The notes under the pieces: generated by a model
Seen by the model: the letters and a program-made list of their open reading frames with translations, nothing else
Told to the model about the DNA's origin: nothing
Database searches by the model: none
Shown: in pieces, positions 25,360 to 32,978 of the stretch
How positions within the stretch are numbered: position 1 is the stretch's first letter
How the letters are laid out: each line of letters starts with the position of its first letter
Virus record (IMG/VR): IMGVR_UViG_3300025822_000795
Coordinates: 1-52,157 of that record
Length of the DNA stretch: 52,157 nucleotides
Direction: 5' to 3' (one strand)
Source of the DNA: a virus
Program-made: the position numbers and the translations under genes

Positions 25360-26441
25360 TTGTTTGTTAGGTTTAAGATTTTTTCAACTGTATTATCGTA
25401 AGTAAATACTTCTTTTATTTCAACACCTTTTTCGTTTCTTTTGTCGTATTTATCTATAGCTTTGTCTAGTGCCTTATAGAATGATTGATCGGAGAATGTA
25501 TTTAAGTTTCCTTGATTAAACGGTTGGCCTTTTTGGAAGAATGCTCCGTCATAAATTTCTTCCTGACCTTCTGGCTCGACCAATATAGAGTTATCTTTAG
25601 TAGCCCAATCCTTATGGGAGGTGGCATTCAAGACAACACTCCATTTGCCCAAACAAGTAGAATTAAATGCGGGCAAATTCCAACCTTCTGCCCCACTTAG
25701 GCCGCTCAGGTTGATGTCGATGGAATTGTAAAGCTCGTTCATTTCTGAATTAGTTTTAAGGTATGGCAGGAAGTTTATGTTTGTGTGGCGCTTGCCGCCA
25801 AGGGCTTGACTTATCGCAATATTCATTTGCTCTGGCTTGAAGAATGGATTAGTTATGCAGCATGTTAATTGGTAGTCATTATTGTTGCCGTATCTATCGG
25901 CCCAGAGTTTGATGATTTTTGCTGTATGTTTTCTTTTTTCAAACTTGCCAACTAGCCCAAAATTAACTCTACCTTTTAGGTAAACTTTGTTAGTTTCAAA
26001 AAAATCAGTATCAAAACCTATTGGTATGTATTCTGTATTCTTTAATCCCGAATTCTTGAAAATATTCATGGCGCTAGAACTACTGAAGATGCATTTCCTC
26101 TGGACCCCGCAAATACTTTTCTCTACAATAGTGGGGGAGTCGCACTCGTAGAAAGTATAAAGGAACTGATTGTTGCCTATGCCTGACTCAGATCCATTGA
26201 TGTGCCACATCTTTAAGGATGGAGAATCTGGGGATAGTGTTGAGAATCTTTCATTTGAAGACTTTTCTATCCAGGACTTTAATTTAGTGTCAATTTTATC
26301 GTAAGCTGTGAAGTCCAAAGACTTACCCATTGGGAAGAAAGAGACTTCTACCTCTTTTTTATGGAGGGATCTTAGCATGTTTACCGAAACATTGCCAAAA
26401 CTTAATGAGTTTATTGGTGCGCTGAAATTTATCTTATTCAT
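25356..26441 (-). CDS. GT4-like glycosyltransferase
   Basis: 361 residues with a GT-B, family 1/4 layout: 'LSFGNVSVNMLRSL' as the first N-terminal helix, 'VNFGLVGKFEKRKHTAKIIKLW' beginning the donor-binding half, and 'EMNELYNSIDINLSGLSGAEGWNLPAFNSTCLG' with an E-x7-x motif variant (E near residue 252). The C-terminal ~70 residues contain 'EVFTYDNTVEKIL' as in family 4 tails. It lies in a minus-strand operon with SSB and sigma factor genes, unusual for a sugar enzyme. It probably acts in the cytoplasm; donor and acceptor are unknown. Confidence 0.75.
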   Translation of the reverse strand: MNKINFSAPINSLSFGNVSVNMLRSLHKKEVEVSFFPMGKSLDFTAYDKIDTKLKSWIEKSSNERFSTLSPDSPSLKMWHINGSESGIGNNQFLYTFYECDSPTIVEKSICGVQRKCIFSSSSAMNIFKNSGLKNTEYIPIGFDTDFFETNKVYLKGRVNFGLVGKFEKRKHTAKIIKLWADRYGNNNDYQLTCCITNPFFKPEQMNIAISQALGGKRHTNINFLPYLKTNSEMNELYNSIDINLSGLSGAEGWNLPAFNSTCLGKWSVVLNATSHKDWATKDNSILVEPEGQEEIYDGAFFQKGQPFNQGNLNTFSDQSFYKALDKAIDKYDKRNEKGVEIKEVFTYDNTVEKILNLTNK

Positions 26442-26443
26442 AT

Positions 26444-26833
26444 TTAAAATGGCATTTCTTCTTCTTCTACTATTGATTGTATAGTAGGGCTTGGTTGTGG
26501 ATTTTCAATAACAACATTGGTTGATTCTTTTTTTCCGCTTGGTAGAAACCTGACTAAGTCTGCGCCAAGGTAGAACTTCTGCCTTGGGTTTCCATTTTTG
26601 TCCTCCCATTTGCTGACTTTTATTTTACCCTCAACATAAACACAAGATCCTTTTGATAAAAACTTCTTGCAGTTGTCTGCGGTTTTGTTCCAGCATTCCG
26701 TATCCATAAAAAGAACTTCGTCCTTGGAGTTGTTTATTGCTAATGAAAATGAACATTTAGTGTTGCTGCTTTCGAATGATTTAGTCTCTGGGTCTTTTGT
26801 TAGGTGACCTATTCCTATAAATTTATTTATCAT
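26444..26833 (-). CDS. ssb: single-stranded DNA-binding protein
   Basis: 129 residues. Residues 1-~100 form the OB fold of bacterial-type SSB: 'NKFIGIGHLTKDPE', 'CSFSLAIN', 'DTECWNKTADNCKKFLSKGS..YVEGKI', 'RQKFYLGADLVRFL'. A Pro/Gln linker follows, and the C-terminus ends 'EEEEMPF', the acidic tip that recruits partner proteins (DDDIPF in E. coli). It coats ssDNA during phage replication and recombination. The ATG overlaps the sigma-factor stop by four bases. Assignment is firm. Confidence 0.93.
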   Translation of the reverse strand: MINKFIGIGHLTKDPETKSFESSNTKCSFSLAINNSKDEVLFMDTECWNKTADNCKKFLSKGSCVYVEGKIKVSKWEDKNGNPRQKFYLGADLVRFLPSGKKESTNVVIENPQPSPTIQSIVEEEEMPF

Positions 26834-27426
26834 AATTCGTTTTTTAGTTCTCTTTTTATTTTAGTGATTGCTTTGTCGTGGATGTTTATGCATCCCTGTA
26901 TGCTAAGCTTTAGTGGCTTGCATATTTTATTCCATGGCATTACGTTGTTTCTCTGCCCTTCTATGTATCTCATTTTGAATATCTTTGAAACCCTGGTGTC
27001 AGGATCTTTATTTATTAGGTTCATTATCTTGCTTAAAACTTCTAGGTCTACTTTTTTATCTTCAGGCTTATCCTCTGACCTCTTTCCGATATCAGCATAA
27101 TCCATGTGAACTTCTTTTGAGTTCTTATTTTTATTATATAAGTTCAAGCACAACCATCTAGTCTCGTTACCAAGATGGGTTGAGAATTTAGTATTTCTAG
27201 AGTCATCGTATTTTAGCGCCGCTTTATAAATATAGTAATTTCTATCCTTCAGTAGATCTACCCTGTCTGAGACTATCCCGGACGTGCTAGTAGGAGAGTA
27301 ATTATTCACCATCGTTATGAATATACCACTATGACGTTGAACCAATTCGCCCAAGCTTTGCTCGGGTTCTACGCCAACCTGCAAATTGCAGACTAGCTCA
27401 TTATCGGATAAGGAGTTTATTTCCAT
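26830..27426 (-). CDS. phage sigma-70-family RNA polymerase sigma factor
   Basis: 198 residues. Region 2 is visible at ~24-100, with 'LGELVQRHSGIFITMVNNY' and 'YYIYKAALKYDDSRNTKFSTHLGNETRWLCLNLYN', matching the 'A...FD...G.KFSTY....IR' core that binds polymerase and melts the -10. Region 4 (~125-195) ends in a helix-turn-helix 'MPWNKICKPLKLSIQGCINIHDKAITKIKREL'. Regions 1 and 3 are absent or short. It is first in an operon read leftward from the divergent control region, and would redirect host polymerase to phage promoters. It may recognise the -10-only motifs described in the findings. Confidence 0.8.
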   Translation of the reverse strand: MEINSLSDNELVCNLQVGVEPEQSLGELVQRHSGIFITMVNNYSPTSTSGIVSDRVDLLKDRNYYIYKAALKYDDSRNTKFSTHLGNETRWLCLNLYNKNKNSKEVHMDYADIGKRSEDKPEDKKVDLEVLSKIMNLINKDPDTRVSKIFKMRYIEGQRNNVMPWNKICKPLKLSIQGCINIHDKAITKIKRELKNEL

Positions 27427-27456
27427 TTTTTATTTAGAATAAATAAGAGACTAACA

Positions 27457-27462
27457 TATAAT
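27457..27462 (+). promoter_or_regulatory. -10-like TATAAT before a 27-codon ORF
   Basis: An exact TATAAT sits seven bases before the ATG of the small ORF at 27470; no -35 is visible. It has the same position relative to the start as the motifs before 1887, 10413 and 44349. Confidence 0.35.
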
Positions 27463-27469
27463 CATAGTA

Positions 27470-27553
27470 ATGTCAAGTAAAAAGAAAGAAAAAAATCTCG
27501 CGCGCTTGGTCTTCGTAAGATATGAGGTCTCCGTAAGATTACTAATTGATTAG
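27470..27553 (+). CDS. possible 27-residue leader peptide
   Basis: ATG to TAG encodes MSSKKKEKNLARLVFVRYEV.., 27 residues, with the same first codons (MSSK) as the gene at 27636 because of the duplicated 'AGTAATGTCAAG' sequence. It is basic and has no known motif. It may be a leader peptide or simply the remains of a duplicated gene start. It overlaps the weaker leftward TTGACA. Low confidence that it is translated. Confidence 0.3.
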   Translation: MSSKKKEKNLARLVFVRYEVSVRLLID

Positions 27554-27588
27554 ACTAACGTGAGACAAATAAGATTAACATGAGAATA

Positions 27589-27614
27589 GCTTCAATAGCT
27601 AAAGCTTTTGAAGC
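27589..27614. promoter_or_regulatory. 26-bp palindromic operator candidate
   Basis: GCTTCAA (27589-27595) and TTGAAGC (27608-27614) are exact inverted repeats, and the inner AGCT/AGCT also pairs, leaving one mismatch and a two-base centre. It directly follows the leftward -10 and covers the predicted start site (~27608), the usual place for a repressor site. In RNA it would form a 7-bp stem at the 5' end of the transcript. Confidence 0.55.
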
Positions 27615-27642
27615 ATTATAACATAAATTTAAGTAATGTCAA
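27615..27642 (-). promoter_or_regulatory. leftward sigma70-like promoter of the sigma/SSB operon
   Basis: On the minus strand, TTGACA (27637-27642), a 16-base spacer and TATAAT (27615-27620). Both hexamers are perfect and the spacer is one below optimum. The -35 overlaps the first codons (ATGTCAAGC) of the opposite gene at 27636. A second TTGACA at 27471-27476 has only a poor -10 (TAGTCT). Confidence 0.78.
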
Positions 27643-28403
27643 GCAAAAATAATAGAACCCTAATATTAACCTCCTACTTTTCGGTAAAGCCGCACCCGAA
27701 TGATCCGGGTGATAGTGCAGTAGTGGGTAGGGGTCCAGATGGAATGGTTGCTAAATCTGACATTAATTACATAAAAGAATGGTACGATTCTGTGGTTAGG
27801 AATAAAATAAAATCTGTAGTTTTTCACGACAACCTAGAGGATGACCTGATTAGGGACTACTCAAATAATTATGTATCTTTTGAAAAAGTATCACCAACTG
27901 AATATTCAAACAATGATTATAGATTTTTTTGCTTCAGTAATTACCTTGAGAGCTTGAGTGAAAAGCCCAGTGTGGTATTTCATACTGACGCATCAGATGT
28001 TAAGGTCGTTATGGATCCGGTAAGTCTCATTGATCAGAACGATTCGATAGATTATTTTGCCTGCAAGGATTCAATACCATTAAGCCAGTTTCCGTATAAA
28101 AAAATACATGATCACTTTAACTGGGATGATAGTTTTAACTTTGATATAAATTACGGTTTATGGGATTTGATTAACATGGGCGTTGTGGGCGGATCATTTG
28201 AGAAAATGGTAAAATTTTATAAAACTTTCGTTGAAGTAAGAGAGTCCATGGGGCAACCAGATTTCAATTCAGACATGTGGATACTACAATACTTATTAAG
28301 GTCCAAACTTCAACCTTGTGAATTTATTATGGGCGAACCTGTGTGTAGTCAGTTTAAAGGTTACCAAAGCGAAAGGGAGGATGTCTACTTTATCCACAAG
28401 TAA
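27636..28403 (+). CDS. GT-A-fold glycosyltransferase-like protein
   Basis: 255 residues. 'RTLILTSYFSVK' begins the N-terminal Rossmann strand, 'SVVFHTDASDVKVVMDPVSL' holds the DxD-like donor and metal motif (D118-D121), and 'FDINYGLWDLINMGVVGGSF' fits the 'N.G...G' motif of small GT-A enzymes, with 'PDFNSDMWILQYLL' near the end. These are the marks of short nucleotide-diphospho-sugar transferases found in phages and giant viruses. No signal peptide or membrane segment, so it is cytoplasmic. It is the first gene of the rightward glycan cluster; the start lacks a Shine-Dalgarno sequence and overlaps a leftward promoter. Confidence 0.7.
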   Translation: MSSKNNRTLILTSYFSVKPHPNDPGDSAVVGRGPDGMVAKSDINYIKEWYDSVVRNKIKSVVFHDNLEDDLIRDYSNNYVSFEKVSPTEYSNNDYRFFCFSNYLESLSEKPSVVFHTDASDVKVVMDPVSLIDQNDSIDYFACKDSIPLSQFPYKKIHDHFNWDDSFNFDINYGLWDLINMGVVGGSFEKMVKFYKTFVEVRESMGQPDFNSDMWILQYLLRSKLQPCEFIMGEPVCSQFKGYQSEREDVYFIHK

Positions 28404-29109
28404 AATTACAGTTTACTGCTCGACCTATAATTCGATTAAGTGGATTAAAGGCTATTTGAACAATATAAACTCTCAGATCTCTGAGCCGTTTGATTTATTT
28501 TTCATAGACGCAGGTTCTACGGATGGCTCCCTTGAAGAAATTAAACAATTCAAATTTAATCGACATATTAATGTTTCTATTTTTGAGCCTGGATTTTTAT
28601 CTATTTATGAAGCGTGGAATCTTGCGGTAGCTAAATCCAACACTCCATATTTAGTTAATTTTAATACAGATGATAGGCTTAACTTTCACACACTTTCAAC
28701 TTACCATAATTACATCGAGGGACATCCAGAAGTAGATTTATTTTACGGAGTGCATAACTTCGTGTCTGAAATTGGCGGACCCAATCTGCCAATAGGTGAG
28801 TACTGGAGAAATTTAACCAACTCCTTACTGTCTGAATCAGAAGAAAAGTTAATGTTTTCTATTAATCCCTGTGGGCCATTTCCTTTAGTCAAAAAAGCCT
28901 CCCTGATGGATGCTGGTGAATTTGATGAAAAATATTTTTCTTCTGCGGACTACGACATGTGGTTGCGAATGTTTTCGATGGGCATGAGGTTTAAAAGAAC
29001 TCAAGATATCATTGGCGACTTTTTATATAGACCTGATTCAACCTCTCAAGCGAAACTTAAAGAGTCAGAACTACATGATAAAGAAATACAGGCAAAATAT
29101 AAAACATGA
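28381..29109 (+). CDS. GT2-family glycosyltransferase
   Basis: The ATG at 28381 (242 residues) is preferred over an in-frame ATG at 28318 because a GGGAGG lies directly before it and the domain starts here with 'ITVYCSTYNS.KWIKGYL'. GT2 motifs are clear: 'DLFFIDAGSTDGSLEEI' (D43, D48), 'EAWNLAVAKSNTPYLVNFNTDDR' (D97/D98), 'GEFDEKYFSSADYDMWLRMFSMG' in the C-terminal part. Such enzymes transfer a sugar by inversion from a nucleotide donor. It overlaps the preceding gene by 23 bases and is co-translated with the next. Confidence 0.85.
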   Translation: MSTLSTSKITVYCSTYNSIKWIKGYLNNINSQISEPFDLFFIDAGSTDGSLEEIKQFKFNRHINVSIFEPGFLSIYEAWNLAVAKSNTPYLVNFNTDDRLNFHTLSTYHNYIEGHPEVDLFYGVHNFVSEIGGPNLPIGEYWRNLTNSLLSESEEKLMFSINPCGPFPLVKKASLMDAGEFDEKYFSSADYDMWLRMFSMGMRFKRTQDIIGDFLYRPDSTSQAKLKESELHDKEIQAKYKT

Positions 29110-29768
29110 AAAAAGTAGTATCATTTTCACTTTGGGGAGACTGCGAGCGTTACACAGTCGGCGCAATTGAAAACGCAAAAAGTATTGGTAGTGAATTTTA
29201 TGCAGGCTGGGAAAGCTGGTTTTATACGCATCCGCTCGTAAGCAAAAAAAATCAAGAAAGGATTAAAGAAGAAGGCGGAAAGGTTATTTTGACAAATGAT
29301 AATTCAGATTTTTCTATGTCTTTCGCTCGATTCAAGCCCATGACATGCAACGATGTATCTGTTTTCGTCAGTCGTGATTGCGATTCAAGAATTTCGGATA
29401 AAGAATATCAAGCTGTAATTGAATGGGAAAAAAGCGAAATGCAGTTCCATTGCATGAGGGATCATAAATTCCATAATGATTGGCCAGTTATGGCTGGCAT
29501 GTGGGGTTGCAAGCGATCAGGTTGCGCTGACTTAAGTGAAATTTACGAAGATTTAATTAGTTTTCGCAAAGGCGATGAATATCATAATGATCAACATGGA
29601 CTAAAAAGTATGTATTCTAAAATCCGATTTCTATTTTTAGAACATGATGATTTCAGAAGGGGTTCAGGCATACAATTCCCTAATCATCAACCTTTTAAAT
29701 ACGGCTCGTTTGTTGGTGAGCGTATAACATCAGATAATAAAATTGGGCCAATAGAAAAATGGAGTTAA
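29106..29768 (+). CDS. GT-A-like putative glycosyltransferase
   Basis: 220 residues starting 'KKVVSFSLWGDCERYTVGAIENAKSIG', a family common in marine viruses. 'VSVFVSRDCDSRIS' holds the DxD-type motif (D..D) and 'HCMRDHKFHNDWPVMAGMWGCKR' fits the acceptor side. It has no signal peptide. The start overlaps the GT2 gene stop by four bases. The exact sugar is unknown. Confidence 0.7.
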   Translation: MKKVVSFSLWGDCERYTVGAIENAKSIGSEFYAGWESWFYTHPLVSKKNQERIKEEGGKVILTNDNSDFSMSFARFKPMTCNDVSVFVSRDCDSRISDKEYQAVIEWEKSEMQFHCMRDHKFHNDWPVMAGMWGCKRSGCADLSEIYEDLISFRKGDEYHNDQHGLKSMYSKIRFLFLEHDDFRRGSGIQFPNHQPFKYGSFVGERITSDNKIGPIEKWS

Positions 29769-30421
29769 ACACAAAAAGCGTTCTTATTCATCACCATCTC
29801 GGCCTCGGAGATCATATTGTTTGCAATGCAATAGTTAGAAAACTTCATAAAAAATATAAAAAAATAAAACTCGCAGTGAAACATCATAATTTATCCAGCG
29901 TAAAGCAACTATATAGAGATATTGATGTAGAACTTTATCCCGTAAACTCGGATTCCGATTGCGAAAAAATGTATAAAAATAACAAGTTCATCAGAATTGG
30001 TTTTGAGAATTGCAAGCTGCCCAATTGGGAGGAATCTTTTTACGATCAAATGAATATAGATTATTCGTACCGATTTTCACATTTCTTTATCGAAAGAGAT
30101 TATGAGAGAGAAAATTTATTAGAACAAAAGCTAGAGCTTGCCGATAAGTTTTCATTTCACAACAACTCATATAGCGGCGGAAAAATTGAAATAAATTTCA
30201 CAAGCTCTTTACGTAAAATCTTCCTATCACCAATTACAGATAGTATTTTTGACTGGATTGGTGTACTTGAAAAAGCTGAAGAAATACACACCATAGACAG
30301 TTCAATATTTCAATTAATAAAACAGTTAAATATTAAATCTAAGAATTATTTCTATAGCCACAGGAATCCATTCTTTAATTTCTCAAAAGAATGTGATCAG
30401 ATATGGAATATTATCGAATGA
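29759..30421 (+). CDS. GT-B / heptosyltransferase-like protein
   Basis: 220 residues. 'KSVLIHHHLGLGDHIVCNAIVRKLHKKY' is the GT9-type N-terminal Gly-rich loop (L-G-D). The protein is shorter than a usual GT9 (~350), and its second half has only 'IFDWIGVLEKAEEIHTIDSSIFQLIKQL', a reduced nucleotide-binding half. It may be a minimal GT9-like enzyme or an accessory protein. It overlaps the previous gene by ten bases. Arg/Lys and AT content are like those of its neighbours. Confidence 0.6.
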   Translation: MELNTKSVLIHHHLGLGDHIVCNAIVRKLHKKYKKIKLAVKHHNLSSVKQLYRDIDVELYPVNSDSDCEKMYKNNKFIRIGFENCKLPNWEESFYDQMNIDYSYRFSHFFIERDYERENLLEQKLELADKFSFHNNSYSGGKIEINFTSSLRKIFLSPITDSIFDWIGVLEKAEEIHTIDSSIFQLIKQLNIKSKNYFYSHRNPFFNFSKECDQIWNIIE

Positions 30422-30440
30422 TGATGTAATATCATATATT

Positions 30441-30935
30441 ATGATTGAAACAATTTGCTTCAAAGATGAATCCTATCCACTATTTCAAAGCAGAGGTTAC
30501 GCATCCCAATTCTGCATTCCTTTTGCAAAGCATGTGTGCAAGGGTAGTGGGTACGATGTGGGATGCATGAAAAAAGAATGGAGCTACCCTGGAGCAAAAC
30601 CAATAGATATTTCTTTTGATGATCCATGGGATGCAAATAATTTACCTAGCAACAAAAAGGTTGATTATATTTTTTCCAGTCACTGCCTTGAGCACGTTCC
30701 CCACTGGGTTGATACACTAGATTATTGGTATGATTTTATCGAAAGTTCCGGCACTTTATTTTTATACTTACCAGATTATAGTCAAACTTATTGGAGGCCA
30801 TGGAACAACAGAAAACATATACATATTTTCTCCAGAGATATAATTCATGACTATCTAAAAGATAAAGGTTATTCTAATATTTTTGTATCCAATGTAGATT
30901 TAAACAATTCCTTCATAGCTATGGCTGAAAAATAA
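30441..30935 (+). CDS. SAM-dependent methyltransferase
   Basis: The ATG at 30441 (164 residues) is preferred over 30393 because the domain begins after it. Motif I is reduced to 'GSGYDVGCMKKEWSY' (usually D.GCG.G), and motif II/III reads 'VDYIFSSHCLEHVPHWVDTLDYWYD', then 'ESSGTLFLYLPDY', the class I Methyltransf_11 pattern. The SAM loop is degenerate, so activity is plausible but not certain. In a glycan cluster the likely role is sugar O-methylation. Confidence 0.7.
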   Translation: MIETICFKDESYPLFQSRGYASQFCIPFAKHVCKGSGYDVGCMKKEWSYPGAKPIDISFDDPWDANNLPSNKKVDYIFSSHCLEHVPHWVDTLDYWYDFIESSGTLFLYLPDYSQTYWRPWNNRKHIHIFSRDIIHDYLKDKGYSNIFVSNVDLNNSFIAMAEK

Positions 30936-30947
30936 CATCCCCCTAAA

Positions 30948-31739
30948 ATGAAGATAATAAAACCACTAATAGGCGGCCACGATGGATCATCATTCAGGGA
31001 ACTGCTTGACGCATGGGAGGAAAAAGGTTTTTGCGATATTGAAAATGGGCCAACTCATAGGTCTCCTGGATTCCAATCAGATCCAGATTCTCCAGAGGCA
31101 AAGTGCTGGGTAGAACAACAAGGAGGTGTATTATTATATGATTTTCCCCTCCTAGATAGATTAAAGCATGATTACGATATGTGTCTTTTTTCAAATACAT
31201 TTAAAAATGGGACTGGAAATAAAAAGTGGATCTTCTGGCCTTGGCGATCAAAAACTTATGAAGCATTAAAGAACGAATTACGCTTAAGTTATGAATCTAG
31301 AATGATAAATATAGGCTTTATTGGTACGCCTACCAATCATGAAAGGCACAAACTTTCTTTTGAGTGGTCAAAACATTGCGATTTATTCCATTATGAAACC
31401 AGAAAAGTAGATCATATAGATTACCTTAGATCTCTTTCTCGCATGAAATATGGATTATGCTTAAGGGGGGTCGGGCCAAAATGCCTTAGAGATATAGAAT
31501 TAATGGGAATGGGGACGGTTCCTATTTTTACCGAAGGGGTGTGTGCTGATTATCCAGAACCTTTAATTGAAAACGTTCATTATGTTTGCGGCAAGAACTT
31601 GCAAATATCTCTTGAGAAAATCAAATCTACAACAAAGAAACAATGGGTGCGCATGTCTAATAATTGCATAGATTGGTTTGAAAGAAATTGCTCGATTGAA
31701 GGATCTTTTAATAAAACTTTATCTATAATCAATGAATAG
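30948..31739 (+). CDS. exostosin/GT47-like glycosyltransferase
   Basis: 263 residues. The C-terminal donor half has 'RSLSRMKYGLCLRGVGPKCLRDIELMGMGTVPIFTEGV', the 'C.RG.G..C.RD.E.M..G..P' signature of exostosin-like enzymes. The N-terminal half ends with 'WIFWPWRSKTYE'. It is cytoplasmic with no membrane anchor, unlike eukaryotic exostosins. The exact sugar is unknown. The start lies 12 bases after the methyltransferase stop. Confidence 0.65.
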   Translation: MKIIKPLIGGHDGSSFRELLDAWEEKGFCDIENGPTHRSPGFQSDPDSPEAKCWVEQQGGVLLYDFPLLDRLKHDYDMCLFSNTFKNGTGNKKWIFWPWRSKTYEALKNELRLSYESRMINIGFIGTPTNHERHKLSFEWSKHCDLFHYETRKVDHIDYLRSLSRMKYGLCLRGVGPKCLRDIELMGMGTVPIFTEGVCADYPEPLIENVHYVCGKNLQISLEKIKSTTKKQWVRMSNNCIDWFERNCSIEGSFNKTLSIINE

Positions 31740-31902
31740 TCTCGAAATTTCAATGTCTCACTTAGATGGGGACCCATCTATTTTACCATTTTCTCACATA
31801 ACCAATCAGAGACGCTGGTACAAAACAATACTTGAAAAATACGAAATAATAAAGACAATAGATAAAGGACAAATGCTAGCGGTCTTAAAAAAGAATACAT
31901 AG
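31732..31902 (+). CDS. small hypothetical protein, possibly a broken transferase fragment
   Basis: 56 residues (ATG to TAG), overlapping the previous gene by eight bases. 'NQRRWYKTILEKYEIIKTI', then 'GQMLAVLKKNT', resembles the C-terminal strand of some SAM methyltransferases or sugar enzymes, so this may be a decayed tail rather than a free-standing gene. No start signal is visible. Coding is supported by the open frame and the tight overlap only. Confidence 0.4.
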   Translation: MNSLEISMSHLDGDPSILPFSHITNQRRWYKTILEKYEIIKTIDKGQMLAVLKKNT

Positions 31903-31946
31903 AAATCATTATTGATCAACAATTTCACAAAGCCACAATGCACTAA

Positions 31947-32978
31947 ATGAAAAAAATAATTATAACAGGAGTAACCGGTCAAGACGGAAGTCACATGGTC
32001 GACTATTTATTAAAGAACACTGATCATAAAATTTATGGCTCGGTACGCAGGTTGAGCGTTAAAAACCACGAGAATATCCTGCATCTAGAAGGCAATCCTA
32101 GATTCGAGTTAATCAACATGGATTTAAATGATGCGCACAGTATTCGGGACGTAATACTAGATATTAAGCCAGATTATTTTATTAATTTTGCAGCTCAATC
32201 TTTTGTGGCTGGAAGCTGGGATTATCCAATCCAGACATGGGATACTGACGCTGACGCGGTTCTACATATCATGGAATCGATAAGAAGATTTGCTCCGGAA
32301 TGTAGATTTTATAATGCTGGATCATCTGAAGAATTCGGAGATGTGGTGTGCGTTCCTCAAGATGAGAATCACCCACTGAGACCACAATCTCCCTATGGTG
32401 CTGCTAAGTGCGCAGCTAGGCATATTGTCAGGGTCTACAGGGAGTCCTACAATTTATATGCAGTACAGGGTTGGCTATTTAATCATGAAGGTACTCGGCG
32501 AGGTCTTGATTTTGTAACCAGAAAAATTAGCCACAGTATAGCGAAAATTAAAATTGCCTTAGAAGATGGAAGAGATATACCTATTCTTCAATTAGGAAAC
32601 CTTGATGCTAAGAGAGACTGGAGTGATGCCGAAGATTTCATGTCTGGCGTATGGATCATGCTCAATCAAGACAAGCCTAAGAATTACGTATTGGGTAGCG
32701 GGGAAATGCACACCGTAAGAGAATTCCTAACCAAGACTTTAGAGTTCGCAGAAATAGATTTCTACTCTGAGGGTCAAGATGATAATGAAAAATTTTACAC
32801 AAAAAAAGGCAAATTATTCTTTGAGGTTAGTCCCAAATACTATAGGCCAGCTGAAGTCCACAAGCTTTGCGGAGACTGCTCTCTTGCTGAAAAGGAACTT
32901 GGTTGGGTCAGGAAGGTAGACTTTTTTGGGCTCGTTTCTAAGATGTACCATAACGATTATTCGTTATTATCTAAGTGA
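31947..32978 (+). CDS. gmd: GDP-mannose 4,6-dehydratase
   Basis: 343 residues of the extended SDR family. 'ITGVTGQDGSHMVDYLL' is the NADP-binding loop, 'NFAAQSFVAGSWDYPIQT' is typical of Gmd, and the catalytic set is 'AGSSEEFGD' (Ser-Ser-Glu), with 'SPYGAAKCAARH' giving Tyr and Lys. It makes GDP-4-keto-6-deoxymannose from GDP-mannose, the first step to GDP-fucose. The next gene (GTGA overlap) is the second step, a firm functional pair. The protein is about 30 residues shorter than the E. coli enzyme, but motifs are complete. Confidence 0.93.
   Translation: MKKIIITGVTGQDGSHMVDYLLKNTDHKIYGSVRRLSVKNHENILHLEGNPRFELINMDLNDAHSIRDVILDIKPDYFINFAAQSFVAGSWDYPIQTWDTDADAVLHIMESIRRFAPECRFYNAGSSEEFGDVVCVPQDENHPLRPQSPYGAAKCAARHIVRVYRESYNLYAVQGWLFNHEGTRRGLDFVTRKISHSIAKIKIALEDGRDIPILQLGNLDAKRDWSDAEDFMSGVWIMLNQDKPKNYVLGSGEMHTVREFLTKTLEFAEIDFYSEGQDDNEKFYTKKGKLFFEVSPKYYRPAEVHKLCGDCSLAEKELGWVRKVDFFGLVSKMYHNDYSLLSK

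Larger units (their letters stand above)
27427..27635. promoter_or_regulatory. divergent control region
   Basis: About 209 non-coding bases between the leftward sigma/SSB operon and the rightward glycan operon, with dense structure: a leftward promoter (27615-27642), a 26-bp palindrome (27589-27614), two 8-base repeats CGTAAGAT (27514-27521, 27532-27539), two near-identical TAAC(G/A)TGAGA repeats (27556-27565, 27576-27585), and a duplicated 'AGTAATGTCAAG' (27466-27477, 27632-27643). The paired repeats are 18-20 bases apart, about two helical turns. This arrangement looks like an operator region for an early switch. Confidence 0.7.

Noticed and set aside
27448-27476. Second leftward promoter with TTGACA at 27471
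   Set aside because: The -35 is perfect but the -10 at 17 bases is TAGTCT, matching only half of the consensus; kept as a note, not a feature.
28318-28380. Upstream ATG for the GT2 gene
   Set aside because: The extra 21 residues lie inside the preceding gene and before the recognisable domain; the ATG at 28381 has a purine-rich site directly before it.
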